DNA of 64,000 nt from Bacillus sp. FJAT-27916 (lineage in GTDB: Bacteria > Bacillota > Bacilli > Bacillales > Pradoshiaceae): NCBI RefSeq assembly GCF_001183965.1, contig NZ_LFZV01000001.1, positions 2,717,031 to 2,781,030 of the forward strand. Direction: 5' to 3'. Below are positions 43,132 through 51,157 of the stretch, in pieces; position 1 is the stretch's first letter; each line of letters opens with the position of its first letter. The translations under genes were made by a program, and so were the position numbers. The notes beneath the pieces are model-generated. The model ran no database searches and was not told where the DNA came from. It saw nothing but the letters and a program-made list of their open reading frames with translations.

Positions 43132-43234
43132 AATCTTGAACCTCGTTTCTAGCATTTCTATTAACTACTTAAGTTTAAAATATATTCACCTATTTCTCAA
43201 TGAACATTAAAAATGTTCATCATATTGAAACAAC

Positions 43235-44119
43235 TTACAAATGTCTGACATGAGGGTTAGCCTCTAAATATTGCTCTGTTGCATCATTGCTCTTTTTCGT
43301 ATCCTCTCTGAACCAGGTGAAGAAAGTTGTAGCCAGGATAATCCCATAAACAATCTCCTGAATGATTTTCATGATTACTCCGCCTGTTTGCTGATCCTCT
43401 AATACAGGCATAGAAATGAACATTTCAGGACCGCTTAAATTCAAGCCTGACAGCGTTCCAGCCGGCACACAAAGCTTCAATGCCTCTGCCCATACAGCAG
43501 GGTCTGCGTACGTATCATACATGGGTACCTTCGAAAAAATAATCAAGGCACATGCCGGTGTAATTAAGATGCCATTGGCAAAGATATAGCCTATTTTCTT
43601 CAAGCCTGACAGACGGACGCTGCCCTCTACCTTATTAACGAGATGCCACCACATGAATAAGGAGGACAGAAATAATATCCCAGTAAATAAGGTATGCAGC
43701 ACCATATCAACCTTAACCACGTCAAAAATAGATGGAACATGGTAAAAGGAGAAGATTCCATTAAAGAAAATCAGCGTAAACAATGGATTTGAAATCGCAA
43801 TAAACCATTTCTTAAAGACAAACTTCCTGTAGATCCATTCTGGAATCCCAAGAAGAAGAATCGGCGGAATAACCAAGAACAAGAAAGCCATTTGCACCAT
43901 ATGGACCGAGAATGATAAATGGCCAAGCAAATCAACCGGAGACCCTTTAATGATATAAAAAAGGATCATTGCACTAGTAAAATAAAAACCTTCCTTTTTC
44001 TTGAAACTCTCCCTTGATTTGATGTATGTCACATAAAAATACGCAAGGATGATCACCAATGTACTGACTAACAGATACGGGCTCCACAAAGCCTCAAATC
44101 CAAATATTCGTATATCCAT
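43235..44119 (-). CDS. ctaG: Cytochrome caa3 oxidase assembly factor CtaG
   Basis: CtaG of the Bacillus caa3 type is a polytopic membrane protein needed for active cytochrome caa3, probably in copper-centre assembly. The 294-residue product has seven or so spans. The conserved histidine-containing segments are DLLGHLSFSVHMVQMAFLFL, FFNGIFSFYHVPSIF and HTLFTGILFLSSLFMWWHLV. The ATG at 44119 (MDIRIFG) follows AGGTGG by eight bases; a GTG/TTG extension upstream is not needed. It follows ctaF after a 210-bp gap that holds a terminator and a small inverted-repeat element. Confidence 0.95.
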   Translation of the reverse strand: MDIRIFGFEALWSPYLLVSTLVIILAYFYVTYIKSRESFKKKEGFYFTSAMILFYIIKGSPVDLLGHLSFSVHMVQMAFLFLVIPPILLLGIPEWIYRKFVFKKWFIAISNPLFTLIFFNGIFSFYHVPSIFDVVKVDMVLHTLFTGILFLSSLFMWWHLVNKVEGSVRLSGLKKIGYIFANGILITPACALIIFSKVPMYDTYADPAVWAEALKLCVPAGTLSGLNLSGPEMFISMPVLEDQQTGGVIMKIIQEIVYGIILATTFFTWFREDTKKSNDATEQYLEANPHVRHL

Positions 44120-44192
44120 TTCAAATCCCACCTCTTTCTGACATCATGATTAATTATGCTCGCGGCAGAAATGACAGATTCCTATTTTAAAA

Positions 44193-44281
44193 GACTCTGT
44201 TAAACGGTACGCATCGATTAAGCTAATCTCAAGGAAGCGCAAAAGGAGTACCGTAATACAAATCAATGGTTTAACAGAGCC
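44193..44281. repeat. MITE-like inverted-repeat element (copy C, 89 bp)
   Basis: The ends GACTCTGTTAAAC (44193-44205) and GTTTAACAGAGCC (44269-44281) are inverted repeats with one mismatch. An inner perfect repeat ACGGTAC/GTACCGT lies at 44204-44210 and 44248-44254. The 8-bp flanks TTTTAAAA (44185-44192) and TTCTAAAA (44282-44289) match in 7 of 8, a likely target duplication. It has no coding capacity. The ends match those of the elements at 5009 and 50914, but the interior differs. Confidence 0.72.
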
Positions 44282-44285
44282 TTCT

Positions 44286-44320
44286 AAAAAAATCGGCCTA
44301 ACGATAGCGTTAAGCCGATT
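44286..44320 (-). terminator. Terminator after ctaF
   Basis: The stem AATCGGCTTAACG/CGTTAGGCCGATT with a 4-base loop is followed on the minus strand by TTTTTTTAG. The tract is shared with the edge of repeat copy C. Confidence 0.88.
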
Positions 44321-44329
44321 CCCCATTCT

Positions 44330-44662
44330 TTAGATCCATACAATGAGAACAAAAGCAACAACAGCAGAAAGACCGATTATTAAACCTGTATATAGGAAAG
44401 TAGCAATCGTTCCATGCCCCTTTTGACTCATATGCATGAAGTAATACAACTGAAAGATGACTTGTATGATTGCCAAGAGAAGGATGAACGGCTTTACAAA
44501 CCATTTAGAATAACCGTCATATCCAACCGCAAAGAAGGCAATCACTGTCAGCAGGATCATCATCACGAAGGTAATGACCTGTTGCTTCATATCTTCCGCA
44601 TGTTTTTTGCGTCTATATTTCAGGGCTTCTTTACTAAGATGAGTATTTGTATGATTTTCCAT
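44330..44662 (-). CDS. ctaF: Cytochrome caa3 oxidase subunit IV
   Basis: This 110-residue small subunit of the caa3 oxidase has three membrane spans (about 31-50, 55-75 and 88-108). A basic N-terminal region, SKEALKYRRKKHAEDMKQQ, precedes TFVMMILLTVIAFFAVGY, and the conserved IIQVIFQLYYFMHMSQKGHG lies in the second span. The ATG at 44662 follows GGGGTG. It is the last gene of the ctaCDEF block, six bases after ctaE, and is followed by a terminator. Confidence 0.95.
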   Translation of the reverse strand: MENHTNTHLSKEALKYRRKKHAEDMKQQVITFVMMILLTVIAFFAVGYDGYSKWFVKPFILLLAIIQVIFQLYYFMHMSQKGHGTIATFLYTGLIIGLSAVVAFVLIVWI

Positions 44663-44668
44663 CTACTA

Positions 44669-45301
44669 TCACCCCACCATTCCCATTAAGTAAACAACCG
44701 TGAAAATGAACACCCAAACAACGTCGATGAAATGCCAATAAAGGCTTGCTATATAGAATTTAGGTGCATTATTTAAATTAAGGCCGCGCTTCGAGTGTCT
44801 CAGCATTAATGTAATAATCCATAAGAGACCAAACGTTACGTGGGCTCCGTGGAAGCCAACTAATGTATAGAAGGCAGAGCCAAATGCAGAGCTCGTAAAT
44901 GTATGATTGAACTCATGAACATAATGATTGAACTCATAAATTTCAAGACCAAGGAAGGCCAATCCAAGCACGACGGTCACAAATAACCAGAACTGCATTT
45001 GCTTAAAGTCGAAATTCTTCATATGGTACATGGCATACACACTGGTCAAGGAACTTGTCAAAAGGAGCATGGTTGCAATAAAAGCAAGCTCCAATCCATA
45101 AATATCAGAGGCAAGTGCCATTTCTTTATTAGCCGGTACACTGTCCTTCAAAGCAAGATAGGTCGCAAACAAGGATGCAAAAAGGACCGTTTCAGCTGCA
45201 ATAAACAGCCAGAACCCGAGAAACTTATGCTTTCCTTCTTCAGTGAATCGCTCCGGGTGGGATGGCCATGTTTCAGGAGTGAATTTTTGCTGCACTGCCA
45301 T
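44669..45301 (-). CDS. ctaE: Cytochrome caa3 oxidase subunit III
   Basis: This 210-residue subunit III of the heme-copper oxidase has five spans. It shows HKFLGFWLFIAAETVLFASLF, FYTLVGFHGAHVTFGLLWI and FYIASLYWHFIDVVWVFIF, which carry the conserved glutamate and histidines of the family. The ATG at 45301 overlaps the ctaD stop by one base (TAATG), with AAGGGGG inside the ctaD end as ribosome-binding site, so the two are translationally coupled. Confidence 0.97.
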   Translation of the reverse strand: MAVQQKFTPETWPSHPERFTEEGKHKFLGFWLFIAAETVLFASLFATYLALKDSVPANKEMALASDIYGLELAFIATMLLLTSSLTSVYAMYHMKNFDFKQMQFWLFVTVVLGLAFLGLEIYEFNHYVHEFNHTFTSSAFGSAFYTLVGFHGAHVTFGLLWIITLMLRHSKRGLNLNNAPKFYIASLYWHFIDVVWVFIFTVVYLMGMVG

Positions 45302-47181
45302 TATAGATCAACCCCCTTATTGTCATTATGCTCGGAAGCGATTAGGTCTTCTTTATGAATATGATAGCCAGGATCATCCTTGATCGCACGAACCAGCATG
45401 GCTATAAAGGTAATCAGTAAACCAATAATCATAACCGGTACAGTCCACTCTTTATCTGTCGCATTGTACAACGCACCAAATGCGGCAATGAATAAACCAA
45501 GTGAGATAAAGATTGGCAGAATAGACCCGCTAGGCATATGGATATCTCCAAGCGGTTCAGCCGGTGTCAATGTTTTTCGTCCTTCCATCTTCTCAATCCA
45601 CCATGTATCATAACCTCTTACAAGTGGTGTCCTGTCAAAGTTATGCTCAGGCGGCGGTGATGGAATAGCCCATTCCAATGTACGACCATCGTGCCATGGG
45701 TCGTTACCGACTCTAACATTTTTGATTGAAGTCATGACAATATTAATCAATAGGATAATGACCGCTACAGCCATTAAGAATGCCCCTATCGTAGATATCA
45801 GGTTGGCATTATCCCAGCCTTGATCATTCAGATAAGTGAACACACGTCTCGGCATACCAAGCAGTCCGAGGAAATGCTGGATAAAGAATGTCAGATGGAA
45901 ACCAATTAAGAATAGCCAGAAGGTTACTTTTCCCCAGAATTCATTCAACATCGTTCCAAACATTTTCGGCCAATAGAAATGTGTACCTGCAAGCAGCGCC
46001 AGCACAACTCCACCAACGATAACATAATGGAAGTGAGCAACGACGAAATAACTGTCATGATATTGGTAATCTGCAGGTGCTGCCGCATTCATGATTCCCG
46101 TTACACCGCCCATTACAAAGGAAGGTATGAAGGCCACTGCATAAAGCATTGGAGTCGTGAACGTAATCTGACCGCCCCACATCGTAAACAGCCAGTTAAA
46201 GATTTTAATACCGGTCGGTACAGCGATAGCCATTGTGGCAACCGCAAAGATTGCATTAGCTACTGGTCCAAGACCTACTGTGAACATATGGTGGGCCCAA
46301 ACCATGAAGCCAAGGAAACCAATCAAAATCGTCGCGAATACCATGGATGAATAACCAAACAATCTTTTCCGAGAGAACGTCGGAATAATTTCTGAGAAGA
46401 TTCCGAAAGCCGGCAATATAAGAATATATACTTCCGGGTGTCCAAATATCCAGAATAAATGCTCCCAGATAATCGTGTTACCGCCCATAGCAGTGACGAA
46501 GAAGTTCGAACCGAACATGCGGTCAAACATCATCAATGTTAATCCTACCGTTAACGGAGGAAACGCGAAAAGAATAAGCGCTGATGCCACGAAAGTCGTC
46601 CAAGTGAACAACGGCATGCGCATAAATGTCATTCCAGGGGCACGCATATTGATAATGGTCACTAAGAAGTTAATACCCCCGATTAACGTTCCCATACCTG
46701 ATATTTGAAGACCAAGTACATAGAAATCAATCCCATGGCCCTCCGATTCAAGAGATAAGGACGCATAAGATGTCCAGCCCGCATCCGGCGCTCCTCCCAT
46801 AAACCAGCTGAGATTCAAGAAAATCCCGCCGAAGAAGAACAGCCAAAAGCCCAAGGAATTCAAGAATGGAAATGCGACGTCACGCGCCCCGATTTGGAGC
46901 GGCATGATGGCATTCATAAAGCCCAATAACAGCGGCATGGCAGCAAGGAAGATCATGGTGGTTCCATGCATCGTAATAATTTCATTAAATGTTCCGCCGC
47001 TGATAAAATCATTCTCAGGCTTTGCAAGCTGAATCCTGATAAACATTGCTTCAAGACCGCCTATGAGGAAGAAAAATCCTCCGGCGATTAAATATAACTT
47101 GGCGATTTTTTTATGGTCAACCGTTGTCAGGTAATCCCAAATCGTCCCAAGAACCCCTTTTTTCTGAGTAAGAGTACTCAC
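45301..47181 (-). CDS. ctaD: Cytochrome caa3 oxidase subunit I
   Basis: This is the catalytic subunit, binding heme a and the heme a3-CuB centre and reducing O2. The 626-residue protein has twelve or more spans, with MHGTTMIFLAAMPLL (heme a histidine), WIFGHPEVYILILPAFG (CuB histidine and cross-linked tyrosine), VWAHHMFTVGL (CuB histidines) and VAHFHYVIVGG (heme histidines). Its C-terminal extension includes the SPPPEHNFDRTPLVRGYD region. The start is GTG at 47181, seven bases after AGGGGAGG; an upstream TTG lies within that site. It is the second gene of ctaCDEF. Confidence 0.98.
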   Translation of the reverse strand: MSTLTQKKGVLGTIWDYLTTVDHKKIAKLYLIAGGFFFLIGGLEAMFIRIQLAKPENDFISGGTFNEIITMHGTTMIFLAAMPLLLGFMNAIMPLQIGARDVAFPFLNSLGFWLFFFGGIFLNLSWFMGGAPDAGWTSYASLSLESEGHGIDFYVLGLQISGMGTLIGGINFLVTIINMRAPGMTFMRMPLFTWTTFVASALILFAFPPLTVGLTLMMFDRMFGSNFFVTAMGGNTIIWEHLFWIFGHPEVYILILPAFGIFSEIIPTFSRKRLFGYSSMVFATILIGFLGFMVWAHHMFTVGLGPVANAIFAVATMAIAVPTGIKIFNWLFTMWGGQITFTTPMLYAVAFIPSFVMGGVTGIMNAAAPADYQYHDSYFVVAHFHYVIVGGVVLALLAGTHFYWPKMFGTMLNEFWGKVTFWLFLIGFHLTFFIQHFLGLLGMPRRVFTYLNDQGWDNANLISTIGAFLMAVAVIILLINIVMTSIKNVRVGNDPWHDGRTLEWAIPSPPPEHNFDRTPLVRGYDTWWIEKMEGRKTLTPAEPLGDIHMPSGSILPIFISLGLFIAAFGALYNATDKEWTVPVMIIGLLITFIAMLVRAIKDDPGYHIHKEDLIASEHNDNKGVDL

Positions 47182-47214
47182 TGATAAACCTCCCCTTTGC
47201 AACCTTAGAATCTC

Positions 47215-48285
47215 TTAATCTTCAACGGATAAGGTTCCCAAGTATTTTGTTAGCGCGTTAATCTGCTCATCGGTCAGTTTTCCGTATGTATCTGTCATTC
47301 TGTTACCTTCTTTAACTGACTCAGGATCCTCTAACCATTTCTTTACGTTTTCCTCATTATTCTCGAGATATCCTGCAACGAGTGCACGATCAGCAAAGTT
47401 AGCTAAGCTCGGGGCAAGTCTGGCCTGTTCCGGCCTTTGGTCGTTGGAGTCAATGGCATGGCAGCCAATACAGCTCTTGTTGAAAATCTCCTGTCCCTCT
47501 TTTGCTGTGGCATCTGTCAATTCCACTTCAGATTGCTTCGTTTCTTTCATTTCCGCAACCCATGCATCATACTCATCCCTTGGCAATGCTTTTACCTTGA
47601 AGTCCATCAAAGCATGCGAAGGTCCGCATAGTTCAGCACATTTTCCATAGAACGTCCTTCCAGCCTCTTCACTTTTCCCCTCATTAAACTCAAGCCAGAA
47701 TTCGTTCACATTATCTGTGTTCGTATCAAGCTTTCCGCCTGCTGAAGGAATCCAGAAGGAGTGCTTAACATCAGATGCCTTTAGATTAAAGTAAACCTTT
47801 TCATCAGTCGGCACGACAAGCTCCTGCCCTGTGATGAAGCCGTCATTTGGGTATTCAAACTCCCACCAATATAAACTGGCCCTTACATTAATTTGTACTG
47901 CAGTAGGATTCCCATCGGCGTCCTTTCCGTCCTTTGCTGATACGTCTGAGAAATAAAACGTATAGTAAATAGTCGGAACAGCCAATATGATCAATAATAC
48001 GATTGGGATGACTGTCCAAAGGATCTCCAGCTTATGATTGCCTTCAATCTGCTTCGGAATAGAGTTGTCCCCTTTCTTGCGACGAAACTTTAAAAGTGCG
48101 AGAACAAACAAAATTACGACAACTATGATGACTAAAACCATGATGGATGTACTTAAAAGCATTAAGTCATATTGCTTCTTCGCTACCTCGCCTGCAGGGT
48201 TCAGCGCTGACAAATACGGTTGCCCGCATCCTGATAAGATTAGCGTGAACACTGCAATCAAGGAAGCAATTCGCCATTTTTTCAT
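47215..48285 (-). CDS. ctaC: Cytochrome caa3 oxidase subunit II with cytochrome c domain
   Basis: This 356-residue lipoprotein-type subunit II has a signal peptide ending in a lipobox, LILSGCGQP (Cys20), and two membrane spans (about 43-67 and 90-111). The cupredoxin CuA domain ends in GKCAELCGPSHALMDF, with the two cysteines, histidine and methionine ligands. A C-terminal cytochrome c domain carries CIGCH, with an axial methionine in GNRMTDTYGKL. This fusion marks the caa3 class, which takes electrons from cytochrome c. The ATG at 48285 follows GAGGGG. It heads the ctaC-ctaD-ctaE-ctaF operon. Confidence 0.98.
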   Translation of the reverse strand: MKKWRIASLIAVFTLILSGCGQPYLSALNPAGEVAKKQYDLMLLSTSIMVLVIIVVVILFVLALLKFRRKKGDNSIPKQIEGNHKLEILWTVIPIVLLIILAVPTIYYTFYFSDVSAKDGKDADGNPTAVQINVRASLYWWEFEYPNDGFITGQELVVPTDEKVYFNLKASDVKHSFWIPSAGGKLDTNTDNVNEFWLEFNEGKSEEAGRTFYGKCAELCGPSHALMDFKVKALPRDEYDAWVAEMKETKQSEVELTDATAKEGQEIFNKSCIGCHAIDSNDQRPEQARLAPSLANFADRALVAGYLENNEENVKKWLEDPESVKEGNRMTDTYGKLTDEQINALTKYLGTLSVED

Positions 48286-48375
48286 AGCAATGATCTACCC
48301 CTCTTTCGTGAAAAATTTCTTCTTTCCAAAGGACCATTTATATAATGAATTTCTTAAAGAAAGAACCCCCGTTGT

Positions 48376-49338
48376 TCAAAAAAGGTTAATCAATGAAATG
48401 ATAACCATTGTAACGAATGATATCGTTAAATAATTCAAGGAATAAATGAACATCTTGCTAGCCCACTTCAAATCTTCTTCCTTCGTGAATTTCTTCTTAA
48501 AGGACAACCCCTTGATACTTAATAGAAGCCAGCCGATGTTCAGCAAAGTAACCAGTACGACAATCGGCATGCCGATAGGCGCCAATAAAACAGGAATTGG
48601 CAGCAATAACACCACCCAAACGAGCATATGGACCTTCGTTGTATGGAATCCTTTCACAACTGGAAGCATTGGGATGGCTGCAGCCCGATATTCCTCCGTC
48701 CGTTTCATTGCCAGTGCATAAAAATGCGGCGGCTGCCAGACAAACATCAGCAAAAACAGCCCCCAGGCTACTGGATGAAGTGATGGATCGACGACTGCCC
48801 AGCCAATTAACGGAGGCATTGCTCCTGATATGCTTCCGACAACCGTATTCGATACAATTTTTCTCTTCGTCCAGATTGTGTACATCACTACGTAAGCAAA
48901 AACTCCAAACAATCCAAGCAATGCTGCTGTCGGTGATGCGGCCAATAGCATGAGCGTACCAATTAGTACCATAGCCAGCCCTGTATAAAGAACCTTTAAC
49001 GGATTAACTTTGCCAGTTACCGTTGGACGTTTCTTCGTCCGCTCCATATAAAGGTCAATATCCCGGTCAATATAATTGTTCAAGCATCCTGACCCGCCGA
49101 TAATAAGCGCGATGCCGACAACTCCAAGCAAAACAATATCCAAATTAGCAAAAAAATGCTGATCAGTGAAATATAATCCCAGCCAAATACCTGTAAATGC
49201 AGTTATAACATTGGAATTGACAATTCCAATCTTAATTAATACCAAAAAGTCCTTCAAAAGAGTGTTCCCCGTTTCCTTCTCCGTTTTCAGGCCTTCTTGG
49301 TTTTCAAATGAGGTGTGTGCAGCTGCTTTCGATTCCAC
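48376..49338 (-). CDS. ctaB: Protoheme IX farnesyltransferase (heme O synthase)
   Basis: CtaB converts heme B to heme O by adding a farnesyl group. The 320-residue UbiA-family membrane enzyme has about nine spans. The first aspartate-rich motif is NNYIDRDIDLYMERTKKRPT and the second region is MKRTEEYRAAAIPMLPVVKG; the loop SGAMPPLIGWAVVD is also present. The start is GTG at 49338, six bases after GGGGGG; a TTG five codons upstream lies in that site. It precedes the ctaCDEF operon and is divergent from ctaA. Confidence 0.96.
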   Translation of the reverse strand: MESKAAAHTSFENQEGLKTEKETGNTLLKDFLVLIKIGIVNSNVITAFTGIWLGLYFTDQHFFANLDIVLLGVVGIALIIGGSGCLNNYIDRDIDLYMERTKKRPTVTGKVNPLKVLYTGLAMVLIGTLMLLAASPTAALLGLFGVFAYVVMYTIWTKRKIVSNTVVGSISGAMPPLIGWAVVDPSLHPVAWGLFLLMFVWQPPHFYALAMKRTEEYRAAAIPMLPVVKGFHTTKVHMLVWVVLLLPIPVLLAPIGMPIVVLVTLLNIGWLLLSIKGLSFKKKFTKEEDLKWASKMFIYSLNYLTISFVTMVIISLINLF

Positions 49339-49548
49339 GGATGATCCCCCCAATCAATAATAAATTCCAACATATCTATGAAAATTCCATTTCGGCCAAA
49401 CCGCCAAGCATGCGTTTTCCAATATTTTACCTATATATATTTAAACATAGAAATTGCCTAATATGTGAATGAAATTTGTCTAAATTTTGTAATATGCGTG
49501 CCCTTGTCATTATATAGCGGCAAAATTAACCTGTAAATGATTATATTG

Positions 49549-49561
49549 TGACAATTTGTCA
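49549..49561. promoter_or_regulatory. Palindrome between ctaA and ctaB
   Basis: TGACAA T TTGTCA is a perfect 6-bp inverted repeat preceded by TTG, giving TTGTGACAA, similar to half-sites of redox regulators such as ResD or Rex. The match to neither is full. Confidence 0.4.
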
Positions 49562-49744
49562 AATATATGAAAAAGCAAACTCTCCCTTATTTCTAACAAA
49601 CTATACCGGAACTTTCAACTATTAACCCCCTTTAAACCTGTTCTAACTCCTTTTCCCTTTCCTATCGTGAAATATATTCATTCAATATCCTGTAAATCTA
49701 TTGTCACAAATAACAAGGGAATAGAGCAAAATCGAATATTTCCT

Positions 49745-49773
49745 TTGTAATTCCCAGAAATATTCATTATGAT
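49745..49773 (+). promoter_or_regulatory. Candidate sigma-A promoter of ctaA
   Basis: TTGTAA (49745-49750), a 17-bp spacer, then TATGAT (49768-49773), about 105 bases before the ctaA ATG. Confidence 0.55.
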
Positions 49774-49881
49774 ATGTAAGTAATGATTATCCAAGATTGG
49801 TATTTTTATCATATTACATAAGCATGCATCCTTTCATTTTGACCTTTACTCTACTATCTATAAAGCAGGTGTATTATCAAC

Positions 49882-50856
49882 ATGCATACAAAGTTAAAAT
49901 GGTTCTCTGTTATGACGACCTTTGTCATGCTTTGCATCCTCCTCGGGGGAGCACTTGTCACGAAAACCGACTCCGGTATGGGCTGCGGGCGTTCATGGCC
50001 ACTGTGCCACGGACAGCTGATTCCCGAAAACATCACACCTGAGCTGGTCATCGAGCTGGCTCATCGGGTATTCTCCGGTGTCGGCACATTCATGGTTGCA
50101 GGCTTAGCCCTTTGGTCATGGAAGGCAATCGGCCGTATCAGAGAAACAAAATTTCTAGCTGTACTGTCTATTTCATTTCTCATTATTCAGGCATTAATCG
50201 GTGCTGCAGCAGTCATCTGGAGCCAATCAGACTTTGTCATGGCCCTTCATTTTGGAATTTCGTTAATTTCTTTTGCTGCCGTGCTGCTTCTCACCCTGCT
50301 GATCTTTGAGGTTGACAAAAAATTCGAAGCAGATCAACTGATTATCCCAAGACGGCTTTCTTTTCATTTCATTGCCATAACCATCTATTCTTACCTAGTC
50401 ATCTACACGGGTGCTCTCGTTCGCCATACGGAGGCAAGTCTTGTCTGCCCAGATTGGCCATTTTGCTTTAATAATGCAGTCGGGTTTAACTATAATATGT
50501 ACCAATGGATTCAAATGGGGCATCGCCTGGCTGCCGGCCTCTTGTTTATTTGGATTGTTTATCTGGCATTTGTTATCTGGCGTCATCATAGACATATCAA
50601 GGTCATGTTTCACGGCTGGAACATTGCCCTCATACTTGTTTCTTTACAAGTGATTGCCGGCGCCTTTATTATCTATACCCGTTCAAACCTTTATATAGCC
50701 TTAATGCATGCATTATTCATCTCATGTCTTTTCGGTCTCTTTTCTTACTTTCTTTTACTCGTGTCAAGAAACCGGAAGAATAGTCAGAGACTTTCTGCTG
50801 CAGACCGGAGCAATCCGAACAAGGAGCATTCAGATAAAACCTATACGGCCTTATGA
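49882..50856 (+). CDS. ctaA: Heme A synthase CtaA
   Basis: CtaA oxidises the C8 methyl of heme O to give heme A. The 324-residue membrane protein has eight spans in two four-helix halves. The conserved features are [20 protein letters not shown] with a cysteine pair loop, [13 protein letters not shown] and MALHFGISL in the first half. The second half has [19 protein letters not shown] (second cysteine pair) and [13 protein letters not shown] and LMHALFISC. These include the four heme-ligand histidines. The ATG at 49882 follows GCAGGTG. It is transcribed away from ctaB and followed by repeat copy B. Confidence 0.96.
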   Translation: MHTKLKWFSVMTTFVMLCILLGGALVTKTDSGMGCGRSWPLCHGQLIPENITPELVIELAHRVFSGVGTFMVAGLALWSWKAIGRIRETKFLAVLSISFLIIQALIGAAAVIWSQSDFVMALHFGISLISFAAVLLLTLLIFEVDKKFEADQLIIPRRLSFHFIAITIYSYLVIYTGALVRHTEASLVCPDWPFCFNNAVGFNYNMYQWIQMGHRLAAGLLFIWIVYLAFVIWRHHRHIKVMFHGWNIALILVSLQVIAGAFIIYTRSNLYIALMHALFISCLFGLFSYFLLLVSRNRKNSQRLSAADRSNPNKEHSDKTYTAL

Positions 50857-50913
50857 CGGATCATACATCCGATTCCTATCGATGCTTAATAGTGAGTTAC
50901 CATCTAAACAAAA

Positions 50914-51102
50914 GGCTCTGTTAATTCAAGGTGTTGATTTTCGTTGCAGACGGCTGCGCACCTAGGGGCACTCGGGGAGCCTCCTTGAGTGCTTGTTCAC
51001 ATCTGCAGGGTCTCCCTGTCCGCTAATCTAAGCAAGGCGTCAACCGCCTTCCACCACATTCGACGGTATTCTCATATCTCAACATTCATCGTTAACAACA
51101 CC
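50914..51102. repeat. MITE-like inverted-repeat element (copy B, 189 bp)
   Basis: The ends GGCTCTGTTAA (50914-50924) and TTAACAACACC (51092-51102) are imperfect inverted repeats. The element is flanked exactly by ACAAAA at 50908-50913 and 51103-51108, a likely 6-bp target duplication. It is homologous to the minus strand of 5009-5181 along its length. The core is GC-rich with the CGGGGAGCCTCC and GGGTCTCCCTGTCCGC words typical of a repeat dispersed in Bacillaceae intergenic DNA (from memory). It has no gene. It abuts the pycA terminator. Confidence 0.8.
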
Positions 51103-51104
51103 AC

Positions 51105-51148
51105 AAAAAAAAGCTGTACACCTGCTACTAACACAGATGTACAGCTTT
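51105..51148 (-). terminator. Terminator after pycA
   Basis: An 11-bp perfect stem, AAAGCTGTACA/TGTACAGCTTT, is followed on the minus strand by T8 and GTGG. The tract forms the edge of repeat copy B. Confidence 0.9.
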
Positions 51149-51157
51149 ATTCATGAT

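Larger units (their letters stand above)
49339..49881. other. Divergent ctaA-ctaB control region
   Basis: This is a 540-bp AT-rich region without genes. It holds a perfect palindrome (TGACAA T TTGTCA, 49549-49561), a related TTGTCACAAA at 49701-49710, and a candidate ctaA promoter (49745-49773). In B. subtilis the ctaA-ctaB region is controlled by ResD and by CtsR-independent carbon signals; assignment of these words to ResD is inference. Confidence 0.55.
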
